Origin: Argentina anserina
Taxonomy: Eukaryota > Streptophyta > Magnoliopsida > Rosales > Rosaceae
Length of the DNA stretch: 64,000 nt
Direction of reading: 5' to 3'
Assembly (NCBI RefSeq): GCF_933775445.1
Contig: NC_065876.1
Span: forward strand, 26,598,001-26,662,000
In this document: positions 1 through 11,217 of the stretch, in pieces
Position numbering within the stretch: position 1 is the first letter of the stretch
Layout of the letters: each line of letters opens with the position of its first letter
Program-made: the position numbers and the translations under genes
The notes under the pieces: generated by a model
Databases searched by the model: none
What the model saw: the letters and a program-made list of their open reading frames with translations, nothing else
Told to the model about the DNA's origin: nothing

Positions 1-245
1 ACTCTGAAGAGTTCGAAGTTTCTCCATTTATTTTGTGGTGAGGATTTGTGAGGATTTTACATTTCCATTTGAAATAATGTTTGAATTTTAAATTGGTTTT
101 GTAATATTCCATTCGACTGAGTTGTACTGTGAACTCAGTAATGATACGCTGTGACGATGAGACGATTTCGATTTATTAAGATTGTTTTTGAGTTTTTATG
201 GCTTCGATTTTTGAGTTTCATATTTGAAATTTCAGGGTCGTGACA
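1..245 (+). mobile_element. 3' end of a Ty3/gypsy chromovirus-type LTR (truncated by window edge)
   Basis: The stretch closely resembles the last ~250 bases of the solo LTR at 43304-45800: the same GTGAGGATTTGTGAGGATTTTAC-like block, an ACTCAGTAATGATACGCTGTGACGA block and a terminal GGGTCGTGACA. It ends in CA at 245 and laccase coding sequence starts at the next base, so this is an insertion edge. No primer-binding site follows, so it is a solo LTR or the 3' LTR of an element to the left of the window. Same family and orientation as the LTRs at 35347 and 43304. Confidence 0.85.
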
Positions 246-1855
246 GATATAGATGACGGATAGGTATAGTCGCCATTGTATTTTAAAATCGCAGTAACGT
301 TGGCATGGTCAACGTCACCAACAGCTAAATTCTCACTCGAGAAATGTCTCCCGGCCATGTAATAGTGCCCGAGGACTTGATTTGCTTCAAGCAAGACATC
401 CATTGTTTGTCCAGGGGTCAACATGATGTAGGTTGTGTCAATGGGTTTGATATAGGCTCCATCGAGTCCAACCACAGTAAAGTTGTGCTGTGCAATTGCA
501 AAGAAAATATCTGCATCAATGTTTGCATTGACTATGCGAAGAAGATAGGTCTTTGCCATAGTCCACATTTCGACGGTAAGTTGTTTCTGAAAATGGCACA
601 TGCACGTTTCAGATACTGATTTCATTAGACCAAAATCAGACTTGATCAAAACATTGGCTACTTTATAGTTTAATTTATACGGGTATCTCTAACATGCATG
701 ACCATGAGTGTATTATCATCATTAGAAGAAAACTCTATCAATCATAATGCGAAAATTGCCCATTATCGTTCTCTTCTACATCCATTGATTTAATTGAAGG
801 TCATGAATTTACTGATAAATAACAAATGCTCACATGGTCCTGTTGTATTTTAACCAGATATCTAGTGTCCTAGTGACATACCAGTTGAGCAAGGACAAAG
901 ATCCCCAGGCTGACCATTTATGGTGTAAGCATCAGAATGAGGCAAGTTCTCGTCATTATCCATAGCTTCATCAACCCGCCCTTGCAGATCTCCCTTGTAC
1001 GAGGATGCTGCATACAAGGATCAACATTAAGTAATGCTTGAAATTGATATATGCACAAGCTAAGTATCATACACAATCATGAACTAATTAATGAGCTTGA
1101 CCGTCTTTTTTACCAATTATGATGACCTCATCTTCATCAGGTTTAGAAAATGGAAATGTAGTTCCTGCAGCAGGCAGGATCACAATGGCACCATGAACAC
1201 TGGCCCGAGTCCAATGATTATGAGCATGCCACCATACAGTTCCTTCTTCTTTGGATAATATAACTTCGTAGGTGAAATTTGTACCAGGTTGAATAGGACA
1301 CTGTGTAATATACTCAGGACCATCTGATCGACCATGGATTTCTTGGCTGCATTACTCCATGCCTATAACATCACACATGTTGTTCTTCATCACCACATTA
1401 TTCATGTTGAGCTAGCATTATTCATATTATATAACGGAGATTCCTAGGTGGGGAAAAACAGATATACTGTATGTATCATCCATCAAGATCGCAGTACAGC
1501 TCATACAATAGTAGCCTCCCATTCCTATAAACATACTTCGGTTGAGAGAGAGAGAGAGAGAGATACCAGTGAATTTTCAAACCGTAGCTTCCTTGATTTT
1601 GAACACCAACATAAACTGTATCTCCTGATTCTCCTCTATGGACTCGTATCTCTGGGCCTGGGAATTGGTCATTCACAACTAACATGCTTTTTGTTTCACA
1701 TAACCTGGTAAAGTTCCGCTCCCTGACCTAATTAGTTGAAGTTCACCGTACCAACAGGCATAAAATCAGCGTACATATAGCTAATGCCACATTAAATTTT
1801 CTATCTAAACGGGGTTATATATATATACAACATCATTTATGTCTGGATTCTGGAA

Positions 1856-1894
<39 letters not shown>

Positions 1895-1986
1895 CTTACT
1901 ACAAAATCATAGAAATGCACTTCGCCTTGTACCCGATAGAATAACAATGGAAGCGTAAGAAGAAGAAAAATTACAATCTGTGTCAT
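246..1986 (-). pseudogene. Laccase (multicopper oxidase) pseudogene, 5' exons, truncated by an LTR
   Basis: Laccases are secreted copper oxidases that polymerise lignin monolignols and flavonoids. Five exons can be read on the minus strand: 1986-1900 (start codon and hydrophobic signal peptide, then HFYDFV), 1727-1567 (NFTRLCETKSM, FPGPEIRVHRG, ending IHW), 1362-1114 (HGVMQPRNPW and WWHAHNHWTRASVHG, the type 2/3 copper ligands), 1007-882 (SDAYTINGQPGD) and 586-246 (KTYLLRIVNA, TPGQTMDVLL). The exon borders carry GT/AG, and the TG/GCATGG junction restores HWHG. Exon 3 has a 4-base insertion after NPWS. Exon 5 has a one-base insertion just before KTYLLR. A GES tripeptide is inserted after RVHRG, and EWW at the exon 4 start is lost. 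Coding stops abruptly where the LTR begins at 245. The C-terminal half with the remaining copper ligands is absent from the window, so it is non-functional. Confidence 0.9.
1858..1890. repeat. (GA)n microsatellite in laccase intron 1
   Basis: Perfect GA run in the intron between the first two laccase exons. A shorter GA run lies at about 1543-1562 beside the exon 2 donor. Confidence 0.9.
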
Positions 1987-2237
1987 TGTTGGACATACAG
2001 TTGAATTGAAATTTTACTATTTTGTGGGTGGACTAAAGCAGATGCACTTCAATATACACACTCAGGCATATCATATATGGATAGTGAACAGTACCTGACT
2101 AATGCCTCATTCTAAATTAAGAGTAATTTAGTTTTGGTAATTTCAAAATCGTACATAACGTCTAAAACACGACCCGATAGTTGTACATGCCGCCAACTCC
2201 TCGGTTTGTTTCAAAAAAGGCTGTCTAATTTGCAGGG
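1987..2237. other. Upstream flank of the laccase pseudogene
   Basis: AT-rich DNA between the laccase start codon and the remnant at 2238. It would hold the old laccase promoter. I see no convincing TATA box. Confidence 0.4.
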
Positions 2238-2840
2238 TTATTTCTGTCTCTCATTCATATCAGCTCGAGGCTCCTCATCATGAGCCACCAGAACTGAAAG
2301 CTCTTTCCTTTCAGGACTCTTACCTCTCTTACTTCTACCCCTCACAAATTCCTCCAATGTGTGATGTCTCCAATAACATGCTCCCTATCTTTTGGAGCTC
2401 TTGATACTCCGACGACCTGGCAACCCCAATGTCCTTGCACCAACCATGGAACAACAAATGGCTAATCCCAATGGCCCGATCGACATAAACCGATCCAACA
2501 GCCTCTGCAAATGCCATATCTTCCCGAAAATCCTCTTCGGCTTCATTTCCCTCAACTGAGTCACAACCTCTTCTCCGATTTTCCGGACTCATTCACACCT
2601 CCATAAGACCTTGACCTCCTCATCCCTCCTCCATTATAATCATCGAAAGATCTCGACCGTCTCATCCCTCCCCCTTTATCTACTCTCTAGCCTCTCCTCC
2701 ATATTCATACTCATAGTTCGGCCTCGGCGGAAGTGACCGGTAAGTTTCGAACCGCCGATGTCCCTCGAATTAGACCCCAGGTCCCTCGTTGTAGTAGTAC
2801 CAGCGCCACGCTTACGCTCAAAGAGCATCAAACCACGGAA
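2238..2840 (-). pseudogene. Unrecognised intronless coding remnant with frameshifts
   Basis: The minus strand reads as protein-like sequence in three successive frames: an RS/G-rich part (MRRSRSFDDYNGGG, then MRRSRSYGGVNES), a middle part starting about 2592 (EDFREDMAFAEAVGS, HLLFHGWCKDIGVA, EYQELQKIGSMLLE), and a tail about 2340-2238 (RSKRGKSPERKELS, LVAHDEEPRADMNE, stop). The frames change near 2570-2595 and near 2338. No introns are needed, so a processed pseudogene is possible. The RS-like dipeptides suggest an RNA-processing type of protein, but I do not recognise the family. Upstream sequence to ~2840 is also weakly coding-like. Confidence 0.45.
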
Positions 2841-3013
2841 TATAGGCGACCTGCCGCACTATAATTGGGAGAGACATAAATAACCCTACAAAATAGATTA
2901 AACAGAGGAGTTGACGGCATCTACGATTATTGGGCAGTGTTCGACACGTCGACGAGCACCTTTTTTAAATTACCGACACTAAATTATTAGAATATTTGTT
3001 AAGTATTGTTTTT

Positions 3014-3019
<6 letters not shown>

Positions 3020-3044
<25 letters not shown>

Positions 3045-3441
3045 GTTTCAATACAAAGTGAAACTTCACCATAAAATTACAGAGTGAAGTTTCAATTTTG
3101 GCACACTTTTCGGTCAAATGTTTTCACCATAAACGATTCAATATTTAGGTATATTATTCAAGATCATCTCTACAAAATTTCATCTAATTCGGACATCGTT
3201 AAGGTATTGAAATTAGATCAAATCAATGAATGAATTAAAACTATTCAACGTGAACCGTTCGTGTAAATCTCAATTTTGAAAACTCAAACCATTGTCAAAT
3301 TGGATGAAACTTTGTAGAGATGATCTTGAATAACATACCTAAATATTGAATCATTTATGGTGAAAAAATTTGACCGAAAAATGTGCTAAAATTAGAACTT
3401 CACTCTGTAATTTCAGAGTGAAATTTCACTCTAAATAGGGA
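3020..3441. mobile_element. Foldback / MITE-like element with ~145-bp inverted arms
   Basis: The left arm (about 3055-3195) and the right arm (about 3290-3440) are near-perfect reverse complements. Both contain the AGTGAAGTT block, TTTTCGGTCAAAT, TTCAATATTTAGGTAT and TTCAAGATCATCTCTAC in mirror order. A (TA)n run precedes the left arm (3023-3044) and another lies just past the gypsy element (14176-14199), so the element probably sat in a TA-rich target before the gypsy insertion at its right edge. No coding capacity. Confidence 0.8.
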
Positions 3442-6396
3442 TGTAACGACCCTAAAATTTCGAGCTTAAAAACTCAAAATCTTAAAATCGTTAAACACAA
3501 AATAATCTCAATGAAATCGAAATCATTTTAATGTCGCAGAGGATCACATCTGAGTTTAAAATATAACTCAGTCAAGCCGATTATTACAAACCCAAATGAT
3601 AATTCAACATATAACAAATGGAATTGTATAATCCTCACAACAACCTCACAAATAAAATCACACCAAATCTCACAAACAATCCACGCTGGAACCTCACCAC
3701 GACTGGATGCGATCGACTTCGAGTCTTCGGAGTCGTCACTCAATTACCACTACTCAGCACCTGCGGAAGTATCCCCTACACCATTGAAATTGGTGCACCG
3801 GGATTGCAACACAAACCCGGTAAGCTTACAGCTCGTATGAGTAAAATATTAAAATAACTCTCGTCTCATAATAGACACAACTCCACATCAACACAGTATA
3901 ATGAAAATCATGAGAAAACGAGCAACCCATCTGGTTACTCTAATACTTTCACAAAATGGTAACTAATGAGCGCTGGTACACATCTGTTACCCCTCACTTA
4001 GTATACCGCTGATGTTGGGTAACCACCCGCCACCCAACATCCACAACAAGCTGAGTACCCATGAGCAGATAACCACCCGTTACCTTCATGCAGTACTATG
4101 GCAGACAGACTAGAGCTCTAACTGTATCGTAACTTTCGCCCGGCCAAAGGCTAGGTTCCGACTTGCCGAACATGTACAATAATCTCACATCATATTGTAC
4201 CACACATCACGTCCGAAGACAAATCACAATATTTCACATTCTTCGTGATAAAATCATGTACAATAATCACACATCATATTGTACGTTTTAAAACTTTCAC
4301 GATATATCCACAATAAAAATCATAACAGTATATTATATAGCAAATTATATATATTCGTATTTATTTACCATTTGTACAATATATACATAGTCCACTATAT
4401 CCTATACATGTCATATTTCATAAACACCTGAAAAATTACGTACGATAATCTCACATCATATCGTACCATTAAAATCACACATGCACAATTTTTCTGTCAC
4501 CGAAATAACTATTTTTAATGAATTAATAACAGTATGTAATTTAATGAACTATATATATATATGTATTTATTACCATTATACTGTATATACGTAGTCCACT
4601 AAGTTATATACATGTTGTAATTCATTAAATAAACACACTTGCAAAAATGTTGAATCACCACGAGGGTAGATTCGTAATTCAGTGAGATTTTACTCACCTT
4701 ATTGACTTGAGCGTAATTCCACAATTTCCGATGATAATTCCTTTCCTCGATTTAGCGATCACCTTAAAAGATAAGACAAGCATTTAGAATCGTTTCGTAA
4801 ACCTTTAAATGCCGAAACAGTAATAATCGGTTACTGTTCAGCAATTTTCGGTTTTACGAAATTACTGTTCACTGTTACTATTCACGGTTACTGTACAAAT
4901 ATACGATTTATACGTATTTCTGAACGTATAAATAGTATATACGCATTTCTGTACGTATAAATATTAATAAGTATTTCTGTACGTATAAATATTATATACG
5001 TATTTCTGTACGTATAAATATTATATACGTATTTCTGTATGTATAAATATTAATACGTATTTATGTACGTATAAATATTAATACGTATTTCTGTACGTAT
5101 ACGTACGATTTAAATGTAAATACAAATTCAGTAAATAAAATTTACTAAATTACCCTTTTACAAAATTACTTTATACATTTACTGAAAGTAATTTATATTT
5201 ACATTTACCGAAGGTAAAATTTAATTACATTTACCGTAGTAAATAAAAATTACATTTACATTTACCGTACACAGTAAATTACCAAAATACCCCTTCAGTC
5301 AATACTAATTACACCACCTCACACGGCGGCGCGTGTGGCACACGCGCCATCTCCGGCCGGCCGCGCGTGGGGCCCACGCACCGAGGCTAACCACGGCGCG
5401 TATCACGCCACCGCCGCCCCATTCTTCTCCTTTTCTTCTTCCTCCTCTTCCCCGCGGCCTAACGCCGCCTCGTACCCCCTCCTACTAACCTCACTCGCCG
5501 TCTAAAGCGGCGGTAACCTCCCCTTCCATCTTTCCCTCCGATCTCCACCAACAACCTCCCAAATCAACCAAAAACATCACACTACAAACACACAATCCAT
5601 CCTAGCACGTATCTCACCTCAATTTGATGATGGAAAGCTCGTTTGGAGCTCGATGGTGGAGATGAAGATCGTTGCCGAAACTTGCAGAAGCTTGGCAACG
5701 TCGGGCGTCCTCACGGCGGCGAGTCTCGAGCAGGCGAGGTGAAGGGTGGCAGCTGTGGTCCTCGCGAAGTGGTTGAGCCGAGCGGTGCACGTCACGGAAG
5801 CCCTGTGTGGGAGATCGCCGGGGCAATTCTTCGAGGTGAGGGGGAGTGTTTCGGGGAGAGAGCAAATGAAAGAGAGAGAGAGAGTGGGTGAGAGTGTTCG
5901 ATCGTGAAGGAGAGGAAGATGGGAGAGAGCTCGGGTTGTGAAGGAGAGGAAGATGGGGTTTCGGGGGAGAGAGAGAGATCCGAGGGTGAGAGAGGGTGTG
6001 CGGCGGAAGTGAAGAGAGAGAGAAGTGAGATGAGGGTTTCTGATTAAGGAAACCCTAATCCTATAATTACCTATTTATACTAGTTTCCAAATCGGAAACT
6101 AACTTCCGACGTTAATAACTTTTACCTCCGACGTCCGATTCGAACGCGTCACATATCCACGAACTCGTATCGACGAGCTCTATAACTTCCGTGAAGAAAG
6201 TTTTCACAACCGAGCGACGAAATAAAAGTCGATAAATTCGTTCGGAAACGTAACGTTTTTCGAATTAAACATTCTAATACGTATTCATTTTCGACTTCCG
6301 ACGTCACAACACGGAACGAACACAATTTAATATTTTTGAGAACTTAAAAACTTAGAAGTAGTCTTTTAACTTGTCCCGAAAAATCGGGTTATTACA
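3442..6396 (-). repeat. 3' LTR of the chromovirus
   Basis: Bounded by TGTAACGACC at 3442 and ATTACA at 6396 on the + strand. Contains an internal minisatellite of TACGTATTTCTGTACG-type units (~4900-5105), a GC-rich block (~5325-5500) and a purine-rich stretch (~5830-6030). Confidence 0.97.
4900..5105. repeat. LTR-internal minisatellite, ~27-bp units
   Basis: Consecutive copies of ATACGTATTTCTGTACG plus TATAAATATT. The same array recurs at about 12675-12890 in the other LTR and in the opposite sense at 36465-36650 in the solo LTR, so it is an integral LTR feature. Confidence 0.85.
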
Positions 6397-6412
6397 TTCT
6401 ACCCCTCTTAAA
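6397..6412 (-). other. Polypurine tract of the chromovirus
   Basis: Reads AAGAGGGGTAGAA on the minus strand, immediately before the 3' LTR. It is preceded by GGGACGAAATTC, which is typical of this plant gypsy lineage. Plus-strand DNA synthesis primer. Confidence 0.85.
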
Positions 6413-6435
6413 GGAATTTCGTCCCGAAATTCAAC

Positions 6436-9400
6436 TCACTCAACAAACAACTGTGGATATCTGATCCTCATATCCGACTCCAGCTCCCATGATGCATCAC
6501 CCTCATCATGGTAACTCCATAGTACCTTGACCAGCTCAACTGCTCTCCTCCAAAGCTTCTTTGTGGATCTATCCAGAATACGAACCGGTTCGACCACAAA
6601 TGTAGCATTTTCCTTCACCTCAATGGTGCTATGATCAATCACATGTGACTCATCTGGTACATACTTCCTCAACATGGAAATGTGGAAGACATTGTGAACA
6701 CCCGACATACTAGTAGGCAAGGCTAGTCGATAAGCTAGTTCGCCCACCTTCTCAAGTATCTCAAAGGGCCCAACATACCTCGGTGCCAATTTTCCCTTCT
6801 TGCCGAATCTCACTACACCCCTCATAGGTGAAACTTTCAAGAACACATGATCACCAATCTCAAACTCCACATGTCTCCTCTTCAGGTCTGCATAGCTCTT
6901 CTGTCTACTCTGAGCGGTTCGGATTCTATCCCGAATGATCGAGATCTTCTCAGTGGTTTCCTGAACCACCTCTGGGCCCATCAGTGCCTCATCACCAACT
7001 TCGGCCCAACAGATCGGAGATCGACATGGTCTACCATAAAGTGCCTCATACGGTGCCATGCCAATGCTAGAATGATAGCTGTTGTTGTAGGCAAACTCAA
7101 TCAATCTCAAATGATCTTCCCAGCTACCCTTGAAATCCAACACACATGCTCTCAACATGTCTTCCATCACCTGATTCACCCTCTCTGTCTGTCCATCCGT
7201 CTGAGGGTGAAAAGCTGTACTCATATCCAAGGTAGTGCCCATCGCCTTCTGCAATCCACCCCAGAACTTCGAAGTGAAACGTGCATCTCTATCGGAAACA
7301 ATAGAAACTGGAGCACCATGAAGTCTCACTACCTCATCCACATATAGTTTCCCAAGCACGTCCACTGAGTACTTCATCGACACTGGGAGAAAATGAGCCG
7401 ACTTCGTCAATCGATCGACAATCACCCATATGGCATCGTGACCCTTCTTCGATCTAGGCAATCCGGTCACAAAATCCATAGATATCTGCTCCCACTTCCA
7501 AAGAGGAATAGTCAGTGGTTTCAACATGCCAGCTGGTCGTTGATGTTCTGCTTTCACTTGCTGACATGTAAGGCACTTTGATACGAACTCTGCTACATCT
7601 TTCTTCATACCGTTCCACCAAAATTGTCTGCAAAGGTCCTTGTACATCTTGTTGTTCCCTGGATGAACGGTATATCGTGATCGATGTGCCGTACGAAGGA
7701 TCTCTTCCCGAAGATCATCACGATCTGGGACACATAATCTTGTCCCAAACCTCAACCCTCCATCGGGTCCAACTCTCCACTCAGAAGGGCACTCATCAAG
7801 CGTATCAACCACAAGATCTGCCAACCGAGCTCGTGAGAGTCTATCCTGTGCCTGACCCTGTATGATCCTCGTGATCAATGTGGGTTGCACTGTGACACTA
7901 CCAAGAAAAGCCCTTGGTTCTTCTCCCGATGGCACCAAATCAAACTCTGATGCAGCTTCTAGCATGAACCATTCCTGGACCATAAGTGAAGCTACTACGC
8001 CTCTCGGTTTTCTGCTCAAGGCATCAGCCACCACGTTTGCCTTCCCCGGGTGGTACTCTAATGTGATGTCATAGTCCTTGAGGAGTTCCATCCATCTCCT
8101 CTGCCTCATATTCAGCTCCTTCTGTGAGAACAAGTACTTCAAGCTCTTATGATCTGAAAAGAGTTGAAATTTCTCACCATACAAGTAATGTCTCCAAATC
8201 TTCAGGGCAAATATAACTGCCGCAAGCTCTAGGTCGTGTGTCGGATAATTCTTCTCATGAATCTTCAACTGTCTCGAACCATAAGCAACAACTCCTCCAT
8301 GCTGCATCAACACACAACCCAAACCTTGGAGCGAAGCATCACTGTAAATGACATAACCACCACCACTAGAAGGAATCGTCAACACTGGAGCTGTGGTCAG
8401 TCTAGTCTTTAGTTTGCTGAATGCTTCCTCACATGCATCCGTCCACACGAACGGAGTATCTTTCTTGGTCAACTTGGTCAATGAAGATGCAATACTAGAA
8501 AACCCCTCGATAAACCTCCTGTAGTATCCTGCCAAACTGAGGAAACTATGTATCTCTGTAGGGTTCTTTGGACGACTCCAATTCTTTACTGCCTCCACCT
8601 TTGACGGGTCCACTAGTACTCCATCTTTTGAGACAACATGACCAAGGAATTTGACCTCTTCTTTCCAGAACTCACACTTCTCTAGCTTGGCATACAGTCT
8701 CGCCTCTTTTAAGGTCTGCAACACTGTTCTCAGATGCACCACATGTTCTTCTTGTGTCTTGGAGTATATCAGAATGTCATCCACAAACACCACAACAAAC
8801 TCATCCAAGTACGGGCTAAATACTTGATTCATCAAACTCATGAAGACAGCTGGTGCATTCGTTAGACCAAATGGCATGACGACAAACTCATAATGTCCAT
8901 ACCGGGTCCTGAAGGCTGTCTTCGATATATCTTCTTCCTTCACTCTGAGTTGATGATAACCGGATCTCAAATCAATCTTAGAGAACACTGTAGCACCTTT
9001 GAGCTGATCGAACAAGTCATCAATCCTAGGTAAGGGATACCTATTCTTGATAGTCACCTTGTTCAGTTCTCTGTAGTCCACACATAACCGCAGAGAACCA
9101 TCTTTCTTCTTCACGAACAAAACAGGTGCTCCCCAAGGTGAAACGCTAGGTCTAATGAACCCTTGGTCTAATAGCTCATCGATCTGCACCTTCAGCTCCT
9201 TAAGTTCATTCTGTCCCATTCTATAGGGCGCCTTTGACACAGGTGCCGTACCAGGTACTACATCAATGCAGAAATCTACCACTCTTCGAGGAGGTAGTCC
9301 CGGTATCTCTTGGAACACTTCACCGAACTCAGATACCACCACAATGTCTGCGATAGTCACTTTCTGATCCACCGACTCCACGTGTGCTAAAACTCCTGAT

Positions 9401-10491
9401 CTCATGGCGTTATCTGACCTGAGGCAACGATAATGAAACACTGGCTCCCCAGGTCTATGAAATGACACCACCATGTCAAAACAATCAATCACAGCATGCT
9501 GTGGTCTCAACCAATCAATACCCAAGATCACATCATAAGTGTGATCCGGAATCACAATCAACGAAGTAGAGAACTCTCTACTTCCAATCAAGATCGGACA
9601 AGCTTTGCAGATTGTCTCTAACTCAAGTGACACTCCGAGGGGCGAAGTGACACATAAAGCGTTCCCAAGAGGTGTAGGAATCAATCCTAGCATCTCCACT
9701 ACCGAACTAGCAATAAATGAATGCGATGCTCCCGTATCGAACAGTACTCTAGCAAGGTAGTCAAAGAGTGATAATGTACCTTCCACTCCTGTGTCTCGCT
9801 GACCCACTGCGAACACTCTAGCTTGGCCTGCTGGTAGCTGTCTCTGCGGCCGTTCCTGTCTACCCGGAAGTGGTCGGGTACAATCTCGAGCTATGTGCCC
9901 CACCTGCCCGCACCGGTGGCACCCTCCTCTCTTCGGTTTCGGACATGCTGAGGCGTAATGTCCCATCTCATTGCAGCCATAACACCTCACTGCTGCTAAT
10001 GGTCTGACTGGTGCTGCCCTGATAGCTAGGGGTGGTGCCCTTATCGGGGCCTGATAGTGGGGTCTTGGCCTCTTCCATGACCTATCCTTCGGCCCTGAGT
10101 GTTCCCTGCCTGTATAAATTGCCTTGCCTTTCCCCTTTGCATCTCTGTTCCCCACATCACCTGCTTGAGTCTTCTCTGCTTGCTCCAAACTCATAGCACT
10201 CTCAAATATCTGTTCCCGTGAAGTCAGGCAAAGGACTGATATCATGGTCTTGTACTCTTGTTTCAGCCCACGTAGATACTTCTGAGCTAAAGCAGTCGTA
10301 CCCATAGGCCTGACATACCGATACAGCTGCAAGAATCGAGCATCATACTCTCTAATGGTCATGCCTCCCTGTACCAATGCTAGAAACTCCAACTCTAAGT
10401 CCTCCTGTACTGAGGCTGGAAAATACTTCTCTCGGAATATGGAGGTGAAACCTCCCCATGTGAATGTAGACACATCCACAGTCTGTCTCAT
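6436..10491 (-). CDS. Chromovirus gag-pol polyprotein (main open frame)
   Basis: A 1351-residue open frame covers, in order: the distal part of gag; two CCHC zinc knuckles ([14 protein letters not shown] and [14 protein letters not shown], about residues 165-205); an aspartic protease with [11 protein letters not shown] (~255); reverse transcriptase with [20 protein letters not shown] and the FVDD catalytic motif (~470-590); RNase H starting [10 protein letters not shown] (~725); integrase with an HHCC zinc module (CLTCQQVK) and a DDE core (~950-1180); and a C-terminal chromodomain ([16 protein letters not shown]) that in known chromoviruses guides insertion to heterochromatin. The frame continues upstream without an intervening frameshift to an amber codon at 10557-10555. 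The first ATG after that stop (10491) therefore probably is not the natural start; the N-terminus is the separate entry 10555-10938. Confidence 0.95.
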   Translation of the reverse strand: MRQTVDVSTFTWGGFTSIFREKYFPASVQEDLELEFLALVQGGMTIREYDARFLQLYRYVRPMGTTALAQKYLRGLKQEYKTMISVLCLTSREQIFESAMSLEQAEKTQAGDVGNRDAKGKGKAIYTGREHSGPKDRSWKRPRPHYQAPIRAPPLAIRAAPVRPLAAVRCYGCNEMGHYASACPKPKRGGCHRCGQVGHIARDCTRPLPGRQERPQRQLPAGQARVFAVGQRDTGVEGTLSLFDYLARVLFDTGASHSFIASSVVEMLGLIPTPLGNALCVTSPLGVSLELETICKACPILIGSREFSTSLIVIPDHTYDVILGIDWLRPQHAVIDCFDMVVSFHRPGEPVFHYRCLRSDNAMRSGVLAHVESVDQKVTIADIVVVSEFGEVFQEIPGLPPRRVVDFCIDVVPGTAPVSKAPYRMGQNELKELKVQIDELLDQGFIRPSVSPWGAPVLFVKKKDGSLRLCVDYRELNKVTIKNRYPLPRIDDLFDQLKGATVFSKIDLRSGYHQLRVKEEDISKTAFRTRYGHYEFVVMPFGLTNAPAVFMSLMNQVFSPYLDEFVVVFVDDILIYSKTQEEHVVHLRTVLQTLKEARLYAKLEKCEFWKEEVKFLGHVVSKDGVLVDPSKVEAVKNWSRPKNPTEIHSFLSLAGYYRRFIEGFSSIASSLTKLTKKDTPFVWTDACEEAFSKLKTRLTTAPVLTIPSSGGGYVIYSDASLQGLGCVLMQHGGVVAYGSRQLKIHEKNYPTHDLELAAVIFALKIWRHYLYGEKFQLFSDHKSLKYLFSQKELNMRQRRWMELLKDYDITLEYHPGKANVVADALSRKPRGVVASLMVQEWFMLEAASEFDLVPSGEEPRAFLGSVTVQPTLITRIIQGQAQDRLSRARLADLVVDTLDECPSEWRVGPDGGLRFGTRLCVPDRDDLREEILRTAHRSRYTVHPGNNKMYKDLCRQFWWNGMKKDVAEFVSKCLTCQQVKAEHQRPAGMLKPLTIPLWKWEQISMDFVTGLPRSKKGHDAIWVIVDRLTKSAHFLPVSMKYSVDVLGKLYVDEVVRLHGAPVSIVSDRDARFTSKFWGGLQKAMGTTLDMSTAFHPQTDGQTERVNQVMEDMLRACVLDFKGSWEDHLRLIEFAYNNSYHSSIGMAPYEALYGRPCRSPICWAEVGDEALMGPEVVQETTEKISIIRDRIRTAQSRQKSYADLKRRHVEFEIGDHVFLKVSPMRGVVRFGKKGKLAPRYVGPFEILEKVGELAYRLALPTSMSGVHNVFHISMLRKYVPDESHVIDHSTIEVKENATFVVEPVRILDRSTKKLWRRAVELVKVLWSYHDEGDASWELESDMRIRYPQLFVE

Positions 10492-10554
10492 GCTCTTCCA
10501 CCAATCTAGAGCATCACCCTTGAGAAAAAATGTAGCTATCTTTCTCTTCTCAAT

Positions 10555-10938
10555 CTATGTGCACTCTATCATCTCAAAATATGTCTCCATACCCTCGATC
10601 CAATGGTCAGCTACCATATGATCTAGTCCCCCATGAAAGGTCGGAGCTGACAGTGCACTAATATCCTTGATCAGCTTCAACACTCGACCGTCATCTCTAA
10701 CCGCAGGAGCTGGCTCATCCTGCTCCTCCTGCGGAGCAGCCTCCTCATAGAGGTTCTCCACGTTGCGGGCTCGACCTGTGGCCCTACCTCGACCACGGCC
10801 TACCTGCTCTACCTGTGGAGCAGCCTCCTCATAAAGGTTCTCCACGTTGCGGACTCGGCCTGTGGTCCTACCTCGACCTCGGCCTCTCGCCCGTCCTCGG
10901 CCCTGTCCTCGGCCTTTATTACCGTTCATCACCTTCAA
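10555..10938 (-). CDS. Chromovirus gag N-terminal part, ended by an in-frame amber codon
   Basis: 127 residues. An RG-rich basic N-terminus (GRGQGRGRARGRGRGR) is followed by two copies of a VENLYEEAAPQ-containing ~30-residue unit and the start of the retrotransposon gag domain (APTFHGGLDHMVADHWIEGM). It ends at a TAG, after which the same frame stays open for 21 more codons (including LKGDALDWW) to the ATG of the main polyprotein. The stop falls inside the gag domain, not at a gag-pol border, so it is more likely a point mutation than programmed readthrough. It would prevent a normal capsid protein. Confidence 0.9.
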   Translation of the reverse strand: MKVMNGNKGRGQGRGRARGRGRGRTTGRVRNVENLYEEAAPQVEQVGRGRGRATGRARNVENLYEEAAPQEEQDEPAPAVRDDGRVLKLIKDISALSAPTFHGGLDHMVADHWIEGMETYFEMIECT

Positions 10939-11202
10939 ACAACGAAATACTTAGTCAATACATGTGAAATCTCAAATTCAACTAAAACAGGTTCAATAGG
11001 TATTAACATGAAATTTCAGGATGAGGTGAATCATTGAAGTATCATCACGATACTTCTCGGAGGACCAAACCATTAGGCATGGTTCCTATAACACTCTCGC
11101 GTACCCGACGACATATCAATACCGAGGAGCATGTGATGGGGGCCCGCCTGCAGTCGGATCATCGCTCCCGGATGATATTGATAATAGCCAAATACGCACT
11201 TA
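10939..11202 (-). other. Untranslated leader of the chromovirus
   Basis: Between the primer-binding site and the gag start codon. No long open frame. Presumably carries packaging signals. Confidence 0.6.
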
Positions 11203-11215
11203 GGCTCTGATACCA
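11203..11215 (-). other. Primer-binding site, initiator tRNA-Met
   Basis: The minus strand reads TGGTATCAGAGCC, two bases inside the 5' LTR. TGGTATCAGAGC is the classic plant LTR-element site complementary to the 3' end of initiator methionine tRNA. Confidence 0.95.
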
Positions 11216-11217
11216 AC

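Noticed and set aside
5614..5891. Overlapping ~80-codon frames on both strands, repeated at 13389-13666
   Set aside because: They lie in the GC- and purine-rich part of the chromovirus LTR, occur in both LTRs with substitutions, and have no domain.
6847..8074. Several + strand frames opposite the polyprotein
   Set aside because: Antisense shadows of the minus-strand gag-pol gene.
10555..10557. Programmed readthrough of the amber codon in gag
   Set aside because: The stop is inside the gag domain rather than at a gag-pol boundary, so a chance mutation is simpler. Kept only as something to test.
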